Assembly: GCA_023257255.1 (NCBI GenBank)
Contig: JALRCR010000013.1
Coordinates: 1 to 35,631, forward strand
Reading direction: 5' to 3'
Length of the DNA stretch: 35,631 nucleotides
Source: Gammaproteobacteria bacterium
GTDB taxonomy: Bacteria; Pseudomonadota; Gammaproteobacteria; Ga0077536
A program made the position numbers and the translations under genes. Under the pieces are notes generated by a model. That model was not told the DNA's origin, ran no database searches, and was given only the letters and a program-made list of their open reading frames with translations. Below, piece after piece: positions 6,684 to 14,444 of this stretch (within the stretch, counting starts at the first letter, position 1; every line of letters starts with the position of its first letter).

Positions 6684-8765
6684 CTATTTGCCGAGAACGG
6701 TGACGACATCAACGGTTTTGGACGAAGGGATTTCGTTGTAGGCCAGCACCGTCAGGTCGGTGACGTGGCCACGGAAGATCAGGGAAAGCGCGTAGCGCAG
6801 CGCCGGCGTGGTGACCAGCACGAGCGGACGATCCGCACCGGCGGCCTTGTCGGATTCGGCGGCGAGGATTTCGCCCAGTTTGCGAATGAGCCCGGGCTCG
6901 ATGCCCAGCGGGTCGCCGCCCGCCTGCTTGAGCGACTGGTGCAGCAGCTGTTCCAAGTCGCTCTCAATGGTCACCACCCGCAGCGGGTCGCGTACCGCGC
7001 TGATTTTCTGGATCAGGATGGTGCCGAGCGCCGGCCGGATGCTTTCGGCCAGATCGCGCGGCTCTTTGCCTTTGACGGCGGTGGCCGCGATCGCGTCGAG
7101 CACGCGGCGCAGGTCGACGATCGGCACGCGCTCGGCCAGCAGATGCCGCAGCACGGTAGTCAGCGTGTGCAGCGGCACAATCTTCGGCACGACGTTGGCG
7201 ACCAGATTGGGGCTGGAGCGCCCGAGGTTATCGAGCAGCGACTGCACGTCGTCCTGATCGAGCAGTTCGGCGGCGTGCCGTTGCAGCAGCGACTGCAGGT
7301 GCGTCGCGATCACCGTGCTGCTGTCGACGATGGTGTAGCCCGCGGCGCGCGCACGTTCGCGGTCGAGATGGTCCACCCAGATGGCTTCCAGCCCGAAGCA
7401 GGGGTCGACCACTTTGGTCCCCGGTAGATCAAAAGCCGCCTGCCCGGAATTGATGGCCAACACGCGGTCGGGCTCCACGCGGTCTTCGCCCACAATCATC
7501 CCGCCGAGCAGGATGCGATAGGCGTTGGGCTCAAGGCTGAGGTTGTCGGTGATGCGCACCATCGGCACGACGATGCCCAACTCGCGCGAGAGCTGTTTGC
7601 GAATGCCGTTGATTCGCGCCACCAGCGGCGAGTCCTCGCCCTGGTCGGCCAGCGGTGCGAGCGAATAGCCGACTTCCAGCTTCACCCGCGAGGACTCACT
7701 GATATCGCTGACTTCGATACTGCTGTTATCGCGCGGCAGCAGTTCGGCGACCGGCTCCGCCGGCGCCGCGTCCGACGCGGGCTGCTGCCCCCACAGGCGA
7801 TAGGCGGTGAAGCCGCCCATCGCGGCGGCGGGCAAAAACAGCCAGCCGGGCATGCCGGGCAGCAGGCCGATCAGCCCCATCATCGCCGACGCCGGCCCCC
7901 AGGCGTGCGGCAAGGCCATCTGCCCCGCAATCTGGCCGCCCAGCTCCTGCCGTTCAGAGGTCCGGGTGATGATGATGGCGGTCGCAATGGAGAGCAGCAG
8001 CGAGGGGATCTGCGCCACCAGGCCATCGCCAATGGTGAGCTTGACGTAGATTTCGGCGGCGGCAGCCAGGTCGAGGCCGTGCGTCATCGTACCGATCAGG
8101 AGGCCGCCAAAAATATTGATTAAGAGAATGATGATGCCGGCGATGGCATCGCCCTTCACAAATTTGCTGGCACCGTCCATCGCGCCGTAAAAGTCCGCTT
8201 CGCGGGCCACGTCGGCGCGACGCAGCTTGGCCTCTTCGTTGGTCAGCAGGCCGGCGTTGAGGTCGGCGTCGATCGCCATCTGCTTGCCGGGCATAGCGTC
8301 GAGCGTGAAGCGCGCGGTGACTTCCGACACGCGTCCCGCGCCTTTGGTGATCACCGCGAGATTGATTACCACCAGAATAATGAAGACCAGAATGCCGATG
8401 GTGTAATTGCCACCAATGACAAACTCACCGAAGGCTTCGATTACATGCCCCGCCGCATCCGGGCCGTTGTGGCCTTCCGCCAGCACCACGCGGGTGGACG
8501 CGACATTCAGCGCAAGCCGCAACACCGTGGCGATCAGCAGCACCGAGGGAAAAGCCGAGAAGTCGAGCGGACGATGTGTATTCACGCTGACCATGGCCAC
8601 CAGCAACGCAAGCATGATGTTGGCCGTGAAGAAGACGTCCAGCAGGATGGTCGGCAGCGGCACCACCATCATCACGATCAGCGCCACAATCAGCAGCGGC
8701 ATCACTGCCCCGCTGTTGAGGAAGCGCCCGGCGGGTTGTCCAAAAAATGACAGGACGTTGATCAC
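6684..8765 (-). CDS. flhA: Flagellar export gate protein FlhA
   Basis: 693 residues, the normal length. The N-terminal half holds about eight membrane segments (first near residues 22-40). The FHIPEP-family cytoplasmic loop is recognisable (TKGAGRVSEVTARFTLDAMPGKQ is the family signature stretch). The C-terminal half is the cytosolic ring domain that docks chaperone-substrate complexes. Start is GTG 8765 with GGAG about 11 bases upstream; ATG at codon 22 would cut the N-terminus. It is first gene of flhA-flhF-flhG-fliA, driven by the sigma-54 element at 8840-8855. Confidence 0.97.
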   Translation of the reverse strand: MINVLSFFGQPAGRFLNSGAVMPLLIVALIVMMVVPLPTILLDVFFTANIMLALLVAMVSVNTHRPLDFSAFPSVLLIATVLRLALNVASTRVVLAEGHNGPDAAGHVIEAFGEFVIGGNYTIGILVFIILVVINLAVITKGAGRVSEVTARFTLDAMPGKQMAIDADLNAGLLTNEEAKLRRADVAREADFYGAMDGASKFVKGDAIAGIIILLINIFGGLLIGTMTHGLDLAAAAEIYVKLTIGDGLVAQIPSLLLSIATAIIITRTSERQELGGQIAGQMALPHAWGPASAMMGLIGLLPGMPGWLFLPAAAMGGFTAYRLWGQQPASDAAPAEPVAELLPRDNSSIEVSDISESSRVKLEVGYSLAPLADQGEDSPLVARINGIRKQLSRELGIVVPMVRITDNLSLEPNAYRILLGGMIVGEDRVEPDRVLAINSGQAAFDLPGTKVVDPCFGLEAIWVDHLDRERARAAGYTIVDSSTVIATHLQSLLQRHAAELLDQDDVQSLLDNLGRSSPNLVANVVPKIVPLHTLTTVLRHLLAERVPIVDLRRVLDAIAATAVKGKEPRDLAESIRPALGTILIQKISAVRDPLRVVTIESDLEQLLHQSLKQAGGDPLGIEPGLIRKLGEILAAESDKAAGADRPLVLVTTPALRYALSLIFRGHVTDLTVLAYNEIPSSKTVDVVTVLGK

Positions 8766-8839
8766 GTGTCACAGGCTCCACAGTTTTTGTCACTGAATTG
8801 CCAGATCGCGACGATCTGACTGCTCTCGCCGTCCGACAA

Positions 8840-8855
8840 CGCAAGTTCGGTGCCA
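8840..8855 (-). promoter_or_regulatory. Sigma-54 promoter for flhA operon
   Basis: The minus strand reads TGGCACC-GAAC-TTGCG, with GG and GC 10 bases apart, one mismatch at the end of the -24 block and one at the last -12 base. The predicted start is near 8829, giving a leader of about 64 bases before the flhA GTG. Confidence 0.85.
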
Positions 8856-8893
8856 CCGCTGCGCACGCAATCCGCCGGCGTTTTCGGCATTGA

Positions 8894-8909
8894 TGGCACC
8901 CGAATTGCA
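8894..8909 (+). promoter_or_regulatory. Sigma-54 promoter for flgP-to-DUF2802 operon
   Basis: The plus strand reads TGGCACC-CGAA-TTGCA, one mismatch from the consensus TGGCACG-N4-TTGCW. The predicted start is near 8920, about 36 bases before ATG 8957. It points away from the flhA promoter, with 38 bases between the two elements. Confidence 0.88.
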
Positions 8910-8956
8910 AATGCAGCAACGCAAGCGTTCCTGCTTCGGCACTGGAGTACTGACGG

Positions 8957-9397
8957 ATGAAACAACTGCTTTTGCTTACGAGCCTCTGTGCGCTGATGGC
9001 CTGCGCCCACCAGGCGCCGCCGAATCCCGCACTGCCGCCGACGGACTTGTCCGATCTCGCGGTGGTCGATCTGAAAGGCGTGGGTCACGCCGTCGTCCAC
9101 GCGCAGCCGGGCAAGAGCCCCGAGCAACAGCGCCTGCTGGCGATCCGCGCCGCGCGCATCGCTGCCCTGCGCGATCTGGCCGAGCAGATCTACGGCGCAA
9201 GAATTGAAGGCGACACCACGGTTACCGAAGCGATGGTGCAAAACGACCAGGTTCGGCTGTCGGTCGAAGGCGTGGTGCGCGGGGCGAGCACGGTGCGCAT
9301 TAATCCCGTGGGCGACGACAGCTATGAAGTGGTGCTGAAAATCAGCGGACGCGACGTGGTTCGCGCGCTGCAGGCGGCGCGGGGCCGCGGCGTCTGA
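8957..9397 (+). CDS. flgP: LPP20-family flagellar lipoprotein, FlgP-like
   Basis: 146 residues. The signal peptide ends in a lipobox (LMAC, Cys at about 15), so it should be lipid-anchored, probably in the outer membrane. The mature part has the LPP20/FlgP pattern: a GVGHAVV strand, a helix with EQQRLLAIRAARIAALRDLAEQI, then IRVEG-like strands (VRLSVEGVVRGA). FlgP builds an outer-membrane disc around the motor in Vibrio and Campylobacter. GGAG lies about 9 bases before ATG. It is the first gene of the plus-strand operon and ends 3 bases before the FlgT-like gene, a usual partner. Confidence 0.85.
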   Translation: MKQLLLLTSLCALMACAHQAPPNPALPPTDLSDLAVVDLKGVGHAVVHAQPGKSPEQQRLLAIRAARIAALRDLAEQIYGARIEGDTTVTEAMVQNDQVRLSVEGVVRGASTVRINPVGDDSYEVVLKISGRDVVRALQAARGRGV

Positions 9398-9400
9398 GGT

Positions 9401-10444
9401 ATGCGACAAGGCTCGTTCAAATTGGCGCTGGGCTACGCCCTCCTTGCCTGCGCCCTGGCGGCGCCGGCGACCGAACGTGTGCGGGGTCACGGCCGGGCAC
9501 TGGTACTTGCGGGTGACGTGGGCGCGGCGGAGCGAGAGGCGCTCGCCCAAGCCTTGCGCGATGCCAGCCTGCAGCAGGGCGCGACGGTCACCGCCGCCAG
9601 CGTGCTCGATGCCACGGGCAGTCTCGAAGAAACCACGGTGCTCCATAGCTCAAAACAAATGCTCAGCTACGAGTTGATCGACGCGAGCGTGCAGGACGGC
9701 ACGGCCGAAGCTACCGTTGAAGCACTGTTCGACGATGGCGTCGCAAACTGCGCGATGCATCAATTGGGCGGCACCATCGAGGTCAGCGTCAGCATCGGCG
9801 GACAAGACACACCGATGGACGCCGCCGGCATTCGCGGCAGCGCCGATTACGAACCGGCGCTGCGTCAGGCCGTTTTTGACGCGCTGGATAACGCGGCGGC
9901 GGGCACGCCTTACGCGTTCCGCAAGCCCTTGCCCAACGCCTATCAACGACTCACCGTGCCGACACACGAACTGCGGGTGCCACGGGGCACGCTGCAGGTC
10001 GCGATGAGCCTGCAGGCCCAGTCGACCACGGTCCAACGCAAAGCGCAGCGACGGGTGCTGCTAAGCCTGAAGGCGCGCTTCGAGGACGCCTTCAGCGAGC
10101 AGGGCCGCGAGCTGCCGGCGCTGCAAGAAACGCTGACGGTCGACGCACAGGGCCGGATATCGCGCTCACGTTTGCCAAACGTGCTGGCCGACCAGGTGCA
10201 GGCCGCGCTCTGCGCGATGCCGGCGCTCCCGCTGCTGCGCGAGGCGGACGCCTTCAGTGTGGAGGTCGGCAGCCTGCATGGCCTCAGTGCCGGCGCGCTG
10301 TTCGAAGGAAAATCGCCCGCAGGGGACCGGTTCTTTTTCACCGCCACCATCATCGAACCAGGCCGTAGCCGCTTGCGCCCGCTCGGCAAGCTGCCCGCAC
10401 AGCTCGCCATCTCGCAGGTGACGCTGATGAGCAAGGGATCATGA
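9401..10444 (+). CDS. flgT: FlgT-like periplasmic flagellar assembly protein
   Basis: 347 residues with an N-terminal signal peptide (about 1-22). The mature N-terminus has the FlgT pattern: a glycine strand, then GDVGAAEREALAQALRDASLQQGA, which resembles the BON-like first domain of FlgT. A middle domain and a C-terminal beta domain follow; the latter is divergent. FlgT in Vibrio forms the H-ring around the LP ring, together with FlgO and FlgP, and stabilises the sodium motor. Its position directly after flgP supports the call. The stop overlaps the LysM gene (ATGA). Confidence 0.68.
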   Translation: MRQGSFKLALGYALLACALAAPATERVRGHGRALVLAGDVGAAEREALAQALRDASLQQGATVTAASVLDATGSLEETTVLHSSKQMLSYELIDASVQDGTAEATVEALFDDGVANCAMHQLGGTIEVSVSIGGQDTPMDAAGIRGSADYEPALRQAVFDALDNAAAGTPYAFRKPLPNAYQRLTVPTHELRVPRGTLQVAMSLQAQSTTVQRKAQRRVLLSLKARFEDAFSEQGRELPALQETLTVDAQGRISRSRLPNVLADQVQAALCAMPALPLLREADAFSVEVGSLHGLSAGALFEGKSPAGDRFFFTATIIEPGRSRLRPLGKLPAQLAISQVTLMSKGS

Positions 10445-10848
10445 CGCGCGAGCGCCTGCGCCTGGTCGGCGCGCTGCTGCTGGGCGGCCTGATAAGCCCG
10501 CTCGCGTCGGCAGAGCGCGCGCTGCCGACGGTGTTAATCCCGGCGCCAGGCGCGGCGTCGGCGCCGCCGACCGCACCACCCGGCACCGGCTACACCGTGC
10601 AGCAGGGCGACACGCTGGATCGCGTGCTGCTGCGGCAGTTCGGCGTCGCGCCGCAGGCACTGAAAGTCTGGCGCGCGCAGGTGGTGGCGCATAACCCGAG
10701 CGCATTCAAAGGCCGCAACCCCAATCAGCTGATTCCGGGCCGCCGGCTGCAAGCGCCACCCGGCATGGCACCCCTGCCTGCAAACCCAGCCACCCCACTT
10801 CCGACTCCGGAGCGCCCGCGTGCGGCCATCTACTACTACGGTCATTAG
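10441..10848 (+). CDS. Exported LysM-like protein
   Basis: 135 residues. A signal peptide (about 1-24, ending LASA) and a Pro/Ala linker precede one LysM-like module near 50-105 (YTVQQGDTLDRVLL, then NPNQLIPGRRLQAP). LysM modules bind peptidoglycan glycan strands, so it probably sits in the periplasm at the wall. The variant with a long insert between the QGDTL helix and the LIPG turn recalls the FimV N-terminus. It is translationally coupled to the FlgT-like gene by ATGA, and its 3' end overlaps flgA by 29 bases. I infer a role in anchoring the outer motor rings to the wall. Confidence 0.75.
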   Translation: MTRERLRLVGALLLGGLISPLASAERALPTVLIPAPGAASAPPTAPPGTGYTVQQGDTLDRVLLRQFGVAPQALKVWRAQVVAHNPSAFKGRNPNQLIPGRRLQAPPGMAPLPANPATPLPTPERPRAAIYYYGH

Positions 10849-11620
10849 ACTCGGCCTTGCGCTGCTGCTGGCAGTCGGCGTTAGCGTCGGGCCGCAGGCG
10901 GCAGCGAATGTGAATGCGGCGCAGACGATGCGCGAACCGCTGCAGCGTTATCTGGAATTGCGCGGCCTTTCGTACACGCACCGCCTGCCCAATATCGATC
11001 CCAGACTGAGCATGCCGAGCTGCCCATCCGCGCTCGCGATCCGCCCGCTGGATCGCAGCGGCCTGCAGGTGGAACTGCGTTGTCCGGATTCCAACTGGAT
11101 GCGGCGCTTCCGGTTCCCGCCGAATGGCGCCGACTGGGCCGCGGTCACCCGACGCCCGGCCCCTGCGGGCACCGATGCCTCGCCTGCCGAGACGCTGCCC
11201 GCAGCCGAACCCGTCACGGTGACGGCGGCCGCCCTCACCAGAAGGGTGTGGCGCACGACCACCCCGCTGCGGCGCGGGGAAGCGCTGCAGGCGGAGGGTC
11301 TTGAACTGGTCGAGGTGCCCGCGGAGGGTCAAGCCGATGCGCTGCCCGATACCACCAACCTGGCGGATTTCACCGCCGTCGCCAATCTCGCCCGTGGTAC
11401 GGTGCTCACGCCAAGAGTGGTCCAACGCGCGCCGGTAATCGCGCGGGGCGACCTGGTCACCTTGCTGGTCAAAGGGCGGGGATTTGCGATCAGCACCGAG
11501 GTTGTGGCGATGGAAAGTGCCGCCATTGGCAGCATCTTCAAGGCGCGCAACCCGGAGACCGGTCAGGACATGAAGGCCCGCGCCGAAGGGCCCGGGCGCG
11601 GCGTGATCGACAATTTCTGA
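10820..11620 (+). CDS. flgA: P-ring chaperone FlgA
   Basis: 266 residues. The GTG start has GGAG about 7 bases upstream and overlaps the LysM gene. A signal peptide covers about 8-27. The C-terminal half is the SAF-type FlgA domain: RTTTPLRRGEAL, a strand-helix module, ARGTVLTPRVVQRAPVI, GDLVTLLVKGRGFAIS, then G-containing strands ending RNPETGQ and a short C-terminal tail. FlgA acts in the periplasm to help FlgI assemble the P ring. It is followed by flgM and flgN, the order found in Pseudomonas. Confidence 0.93.
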   Translation: MRPSTTTVIRLGLALLLAVGVSVGPQAAANVNAAQTMREPLQRYLELRGLSYTHRLPNIDPRLSMPSCPSALAIRPLDRSGLQVELRCPDSNWMRRFRFPPNGADWAAVTRRPAPAGTDASPAETLPAAEPVTVTAAALTRRVWRTTTPLRRGEALQAEGLELVEVPAEGQADALPDTTNLADFTAVANLARGTVLTPRVVQRAPVIARGDLVTLLVKGRGFAISTEVVAMESAAIGSIFKARNPETGQDMKARAEGPGRGVIDNF

Positions 11621-11628
11621 GAAAGTCC

Positions 11629-11655
11629 TAAAACCTCGACGCGACCTGTCGTCTT
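11629..11655 (+). promoter_or_regulatory. Candidate FliA (sigma-28) promoter for flgM
   Basis: TAAA (11629-11632), 15 bases, then GTCGTCTT (11648-11655). The -35 matches the sigma-28 core. The -10 departs from GCCGATAA, but the same box at nearly the same spacing recurs before fliS and the 193-residue gene. The predicted start is near 11663. The element lies between flgA and flgM. Confidence 0.55.
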
Positions 11656-11704
11656 CACCCTTCGTAAGGGCCCTTTTGCCCTCAACGAAACAGAGGCTGT
11701 AACC

Positions 11705-12016
11705 ATGGTAGATAAAATTGACTCAGCGGGGGCAGCGGCCTTAGCCGCCCAGTCCGCAAGGCAAGCGCGACCCGAACGCACGCCCACCGAGGCTGCGCGG
11801 GTCGCCGAAGCGCCGCCCGCCCCACCCCGCGAAGTGTCGCGCGAACTCTATGCCGACACCCGGGCATCAACGGCCAGCGAGCCGATGCAGGTGGATCTGG
11901 AAGCCGTCAAACGCATCAAGACGCTGATCGAAGAGGGACGCTACCCGATCGATCTGGCAAAAATCGCGCGCAAGATGGTTGAACTGGATCTGCCCCCGCA
12001 AAATGGCAACACCTGA
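11705..12016 (+). CDS. flgM: Anti-sigma-28 factor FlgM
   Basis: 103 residues. The conserved C-terminal FlgM region is clear: VDLEAVKRIKTLIEEGRYPIDL, then AKIARKMVELDL. The N-terminal 60 residues are Ala/Pro-rich and probably disordered, as usual. FlgM binds FliA until hook completion, then is exported. AGAGG lies 7 bases before ATG. An own promoter candidate lies at 11629-11655, so it may be read both from flgP and from FliA, giving feedback. Confidence 0.95.
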   Translation: MVDKIDSAGAAALAAQSARQARPERTPTEAARVAEAPPAPPREVSRELYADTRASTASEPMQVDLEAVKRIKTLIEEGRYPIDLAKIARKMVELDLPPQNGNT

Positions 12017-12020
12017 TCCA

Positions 12021-12338
12021 ATGTCCGCCCCCCTGGCCATCGAAGAGACTGACGCGGTACTGAACGCCTGCGCGGCGCTGCGCGAACTCGTGCATTGCAT
12101 CGAGAACCAGCAGCACGCGCGGGTACAGACGCAGGTCGACGTGCTGAGTGCAGCGCTGCGTCAGCTCTCTTCGCAGCAACGCCTGTGTGGCAACCTCGAA
12201 CTCACCCAGTTGCGCCGAACCGCGCTGGATGAGGCGATGGCCCTGGGCAAAACGGCATTCCTGCAGAGCGTCAAAACACACGTGCGCGCGGCGCTCGCCC
12301 GCCCCTTAGAGGGGAGCATCCAGTTTGCCCTACCCTGA
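12021..12338 (+). CDS. flgN: Flagellar chaperone FlgN
   Basis: 105 residues from ATG 12021; ATG 12003 would overlap flgM by 14 bases and is also possible. Neither has a strong ribosome site. The protein is all helical with a long coiled-coil pattern and QQRLCGNLELTQLRR near the FlgN C-terminal pattern. FlgN carries hook-filament junction proteins FlgK and FlgL to the export gate. Position after flgM strengthens a call that sequence alone leaves weak. The 3' end overlaps the next gene by 14 bases. Confidence 0.8.
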   Translation: MSAPLAIEETDAVLNACAALRELVHCIENQQHARVQTQVDVLSAALRQLSSQQRLCGNLELTQLRRTALDEAMALGKTAFLQSVKTHVRAALARPLEGSIQFALP

Positions 12339-12807
12339 GTTCGTCCTGGCGCTGACACCCGAACAGCTGGCGCTGCTAGGCGCCGTGCTGGCGCTGCTGG
12401 TGGGCTTGCTGGCGGCGCGCTTGAAGCACCGGCAACTGCTGAGGCTACGGCGCGAACATCTCGCCGGCGCCGGACAACACCAGGCCGCGCTGGAAACAAT
12501 CCAACAGACCCTCACCGCGCTGGCCACCGAAGTCGCCGCCGGCCGCGAAGACTTGAACACCGGATTGCGCGCGTGGCGCGAAACGCCCGCGCCGGCCATG
12601 TCCGGCTCAGCAGAACTGGCGTCGACCGCCTCGCCGAGTCCTTTTGACCTCGCCTTCACGCTGATCAAGAGCGGCGTGCCCGACGCCGAAGTCGTGCGTC
12701 GCGCGGGCGTGGACGCTGAAACCGTTGAACTGCTGGCGCATCTGCACCGGCCTAAAACGACTAGCCCGCGGCCGCCGGCTGCCGAGCAGACGCCTCCGCC
12801 CGCTTGA
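12325..12807 (+). CDS. DUF2802-like membrane-anchored protein
   Basis: 160 residues. TTG start with AGGGGAG 9 bases upstream, inside the flgN end. One membrane segment (about 15-35) is followed by a helical region and a C-terminal module FDLAFTLIKSGVPDAEVVRRAGVDAETVELLAHLH. This fits DUF2802 (helix, then a small helix-turn-helix-like unit ending in LARLH), found in polar flagellar and chemotaxis clusters. The function is unknown to me. Its last 47 bases overlap the convergent unknown membrane-protein gene. Confidence 0.78.
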   Translation: MPYPEFVLALTPEQLALLGAVLALLVGLLAARLKHRQLLRLRREHLAGAGQHQAALETIQQTLTALATEVAAGREDLNTGLRAWRETPAPAMSGSAELASTASPSPFDLAFTLIKSGVPDAEVVRRAGVDAETVELLAHLHRPKTTSPRPPAAEQTPPPA

Positions 12808-13456
12808 TTAGCAAGCCGTCCGTCCACGCCCGGAGCGCCTCGGGCGTGGCGGCGCCGAGCCGTCCCCAGATTCGTCGTTCGTAATAGCGATAGTCGGCCG
12901 CCACCAGCTCCGGACCCGAGGCGTAGAAGGCATAGCCCAGCAGCCCGTAGGTCAGCACCAGAAACAGGGGGCTGACGAGCGCCGCCACGGCGTAGAAGCA
13001 AACCACCATTGCCAGCTGTCGCCAGGCGCCCGCGAGCATCAGGTAGATGACGGGAAAGCTGAGCGCGAGGAAAGATTTGGCGCCGGCTTGCAAAGGATAG
13101 AAACGCTGCTCGTCGCGAAAGATGTCTGCCCATAAGAGGTCGGCGGCCGGCACCGACTCGACAACATCCGCCTGCGCCGTGGGCTCCAGCAGCAAACCGG
13201 CCACGCCACGCTCTGCCTGCAGCACCAGACTGCTCGTGTTCCGCTGCAGGGTCACGCGGCAGGCCTTACGGCCTACGCGACTGAGGATTTCTTCCGCGCT
13301 GGCCGAGCCGGCAGCGATCTCGCGCGCCTCGTTTTGCGCAAACACCAGCACATCGTCGATTTGAAAGAAATGCCGCTCGATGGCCTCGGGATCAATCTCG
13401 ATCACCCGGAAGGCAAGCGTCGCGCTGTCCTCCTCCGTGCTGGCTTCCACTTTCAT
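12761..13456 (-). CDS. Unknown membrane protein at the end of the fli operon
   Basis: 231 residues. A soluble N-terminal part (1-115) is followed by two or three hydrophobic segments (about 128-145, 149-165 and 168-180). The C-terminal part has aromatic and Arg residues (DYRYYERRIWGRL). I do not recognise a family; the pattern of aromatic loop, double membrane helix and basic tail resembles small inner-membrane proteins of the DUF2628 type, but this is a loose likeness. It starts 2 bases after the stop of the preceding gene, so it is in the operon, and it is the last gene before the convergent DUF2802-like gene. Confidence 0.7.
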   Translation of the reverse strand: MKVEASTEEDSATLAFRVIEIDPEAIERHFFQIDDVLVFAQNEAREIAAGSASAEEILSRVGRKACRVTLQRNTSSLVLQAERGVAGLLLEPTAQADVVESVPAADLLWADIFRDEQRFYPLQAGAKSFLALSFPVIYLMLAGAWRQLAMVVCFYAVAALVSPLFLVLTYGLLGYAFYASGPELVAADYRYYERRIWGRLGAATPEALRAWTDGLLIKRAEASARQPAAAG

Positions 13457-13458
13457 CT

Positions 13459-14244
13459 TCAGGGATAACTCAGCGCGCTTTTCTGCTTTTGCAGGATCTG
13501 CAAGGCGCTGTTCTGCGCCCGGATCAAGTCGGCAAGGCTGTCCATGATCTTCTGCTGCTGCGCGAGAATGCGCGCATCGGAAGCGTCCGCCCCGCGCGCA
13601 CCCGGCGCGGCGGCGGGCGCCGTCCGCGGCAGGCGTTCGACGAGCTGCTGCAACACGCGCAGCCGCTGATTGATCGCCGACAGCTCGGCGTCGGCCGCGG
13701 CCGCAGCTTTGGGCGCGGCCTGCACGCGGGCGGGGGCTACCGCCGCCAGCGGCTTGCTAAGGATGCTGGTCACCGCCTCCTGATGGCCTTTCACTTCTTT
13801 GGTCAGGCCTTCAAACATTTCTTTCTGCAGGGCTAGCGCATCTGCCGCCTCCCGTTGCTGCGCGCCCAGCGCCGCGGTCAAGGCTTCCAGCTGCTCCTTT
13901 GGCGAGCCGGTTTCCTTAATCGCCGCAGTGAGGGTATTCACGTCGCCGATATAAGTCTTCAGCGCCTCGCGCGAGACTTCGCCTATGCGTTCAAATTCGC
14001 TCTTGGTCGACAGCATCAGCACGAGCGCTACCACCAGCGCCACCACGCCCACGACGCTCAAGGCGCCGATGGCCATCAGCGCACGCCGATGTACCTGCTT
14101 CATGCTGTTGACCATGCGCTCGCTACGCTCGATCACATCGTGCTTGATCCGGCCAATTTCTTTCACGGCATCGGTCGCGGCGTCGGCGCTTTCCAGCGCG
14201 ATGTAAATGCTTTTCTGGATTTCTTCCAGCAAGGGCTCACTCAT
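13459..14244 (-). CDS. Unknown single-pass membrane protein with coiled coils
   Basis: 261 residues. The N-terminal about 50 residues are a charged helix. One membrane segment follows (about 56-78, ALSVVGVVALVVALVLML). Long helices rich in Ala, Gln, Glu and Lys follow, with two coiled-coil stretches (about 83-155 and 185-255) broken by a Pro/Ala linker. The architecture resembles a bitopic scaffold or a truncated receptor-like rod, but no signalling domain is present. ATGA overlap with the Cys-rich gene and a 2-base gap to the next gene place it in the flhB tail. No known family recognised. Confidence 0.7.
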   Translation of the reverse strand: MSEPLLEEIQKSIYIALESADAATDAVKEIGRIKHDVIERSERMVNSMKQVHRRALMAIGALSVVGVVALVVALVLMLSTKSEFERIGEVSREALKTYIGDVNTLTAAIKETGSPKEQLEALTAALGAQQREAADALALQKEMFEGLTKEVKGHQEAVTSILSKPLAAVAPARVQAAPKAAAAADAELSAINQRLRVLQQLVERLPRTAPAAAPGARGADASDARILAQQQKIMDSLADLIRAQNSALQILQKQKSALSYP

Positions 14245-14444
14245 GATTTCTCTCTCCGTAAATTGCCCGCGGCGGTGCTTTCAGCGCAGGGCTGGCTGGA
14301 ATAAATTTGCACGAGTCGTGCCGGAAGGGTCGCGCTGACGAACCCGAAGCGACGACAGCCATGGGGCGTCGCGGCCAGATAGGTCACGTAGTAATGCCGG
14401 CAGCCGCGACACTGCGTGTCGCCCGGTTGCGATGAACTGCTCAT
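14241..14444 (-). CDS. Small four-cysteine protein coupled to flhB
   Basis: 67 residues with ATGA overlaps at both ends (flhB stop, and the next start), a strong sign that it is translated. The pattern is CRGCRHYYVT (Cys12, Cys15), PHGCRRFGF (Cys30) and QPC (Cys53). I recall a widespread small proteobacterial family with this CxxCxHY...GCxxFGF...PC pattern, sometimes mislabelled uracil-DNA glycosylase. The four cysteines suggest a zinc site (inference). No catalytic domain fits in this length. No flagellar function is known to me. Confidence 0.8.
   Translation of the reverse strand: MSSSSQPGDTQCRGCRHYYVTYLAATPHGCRRFGFVSATLPARLVQIYSSQPCAESTAAGNLRREKS

Noticed and set aside
11664..11682. AAGGGCCCTT palindrome and small GGGC/GCCC hairpin before flgM as a terminator
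   Set aside because: Short stem and no T-run; it lies downstream of the proposed flgM promoter and may only be leader structure.
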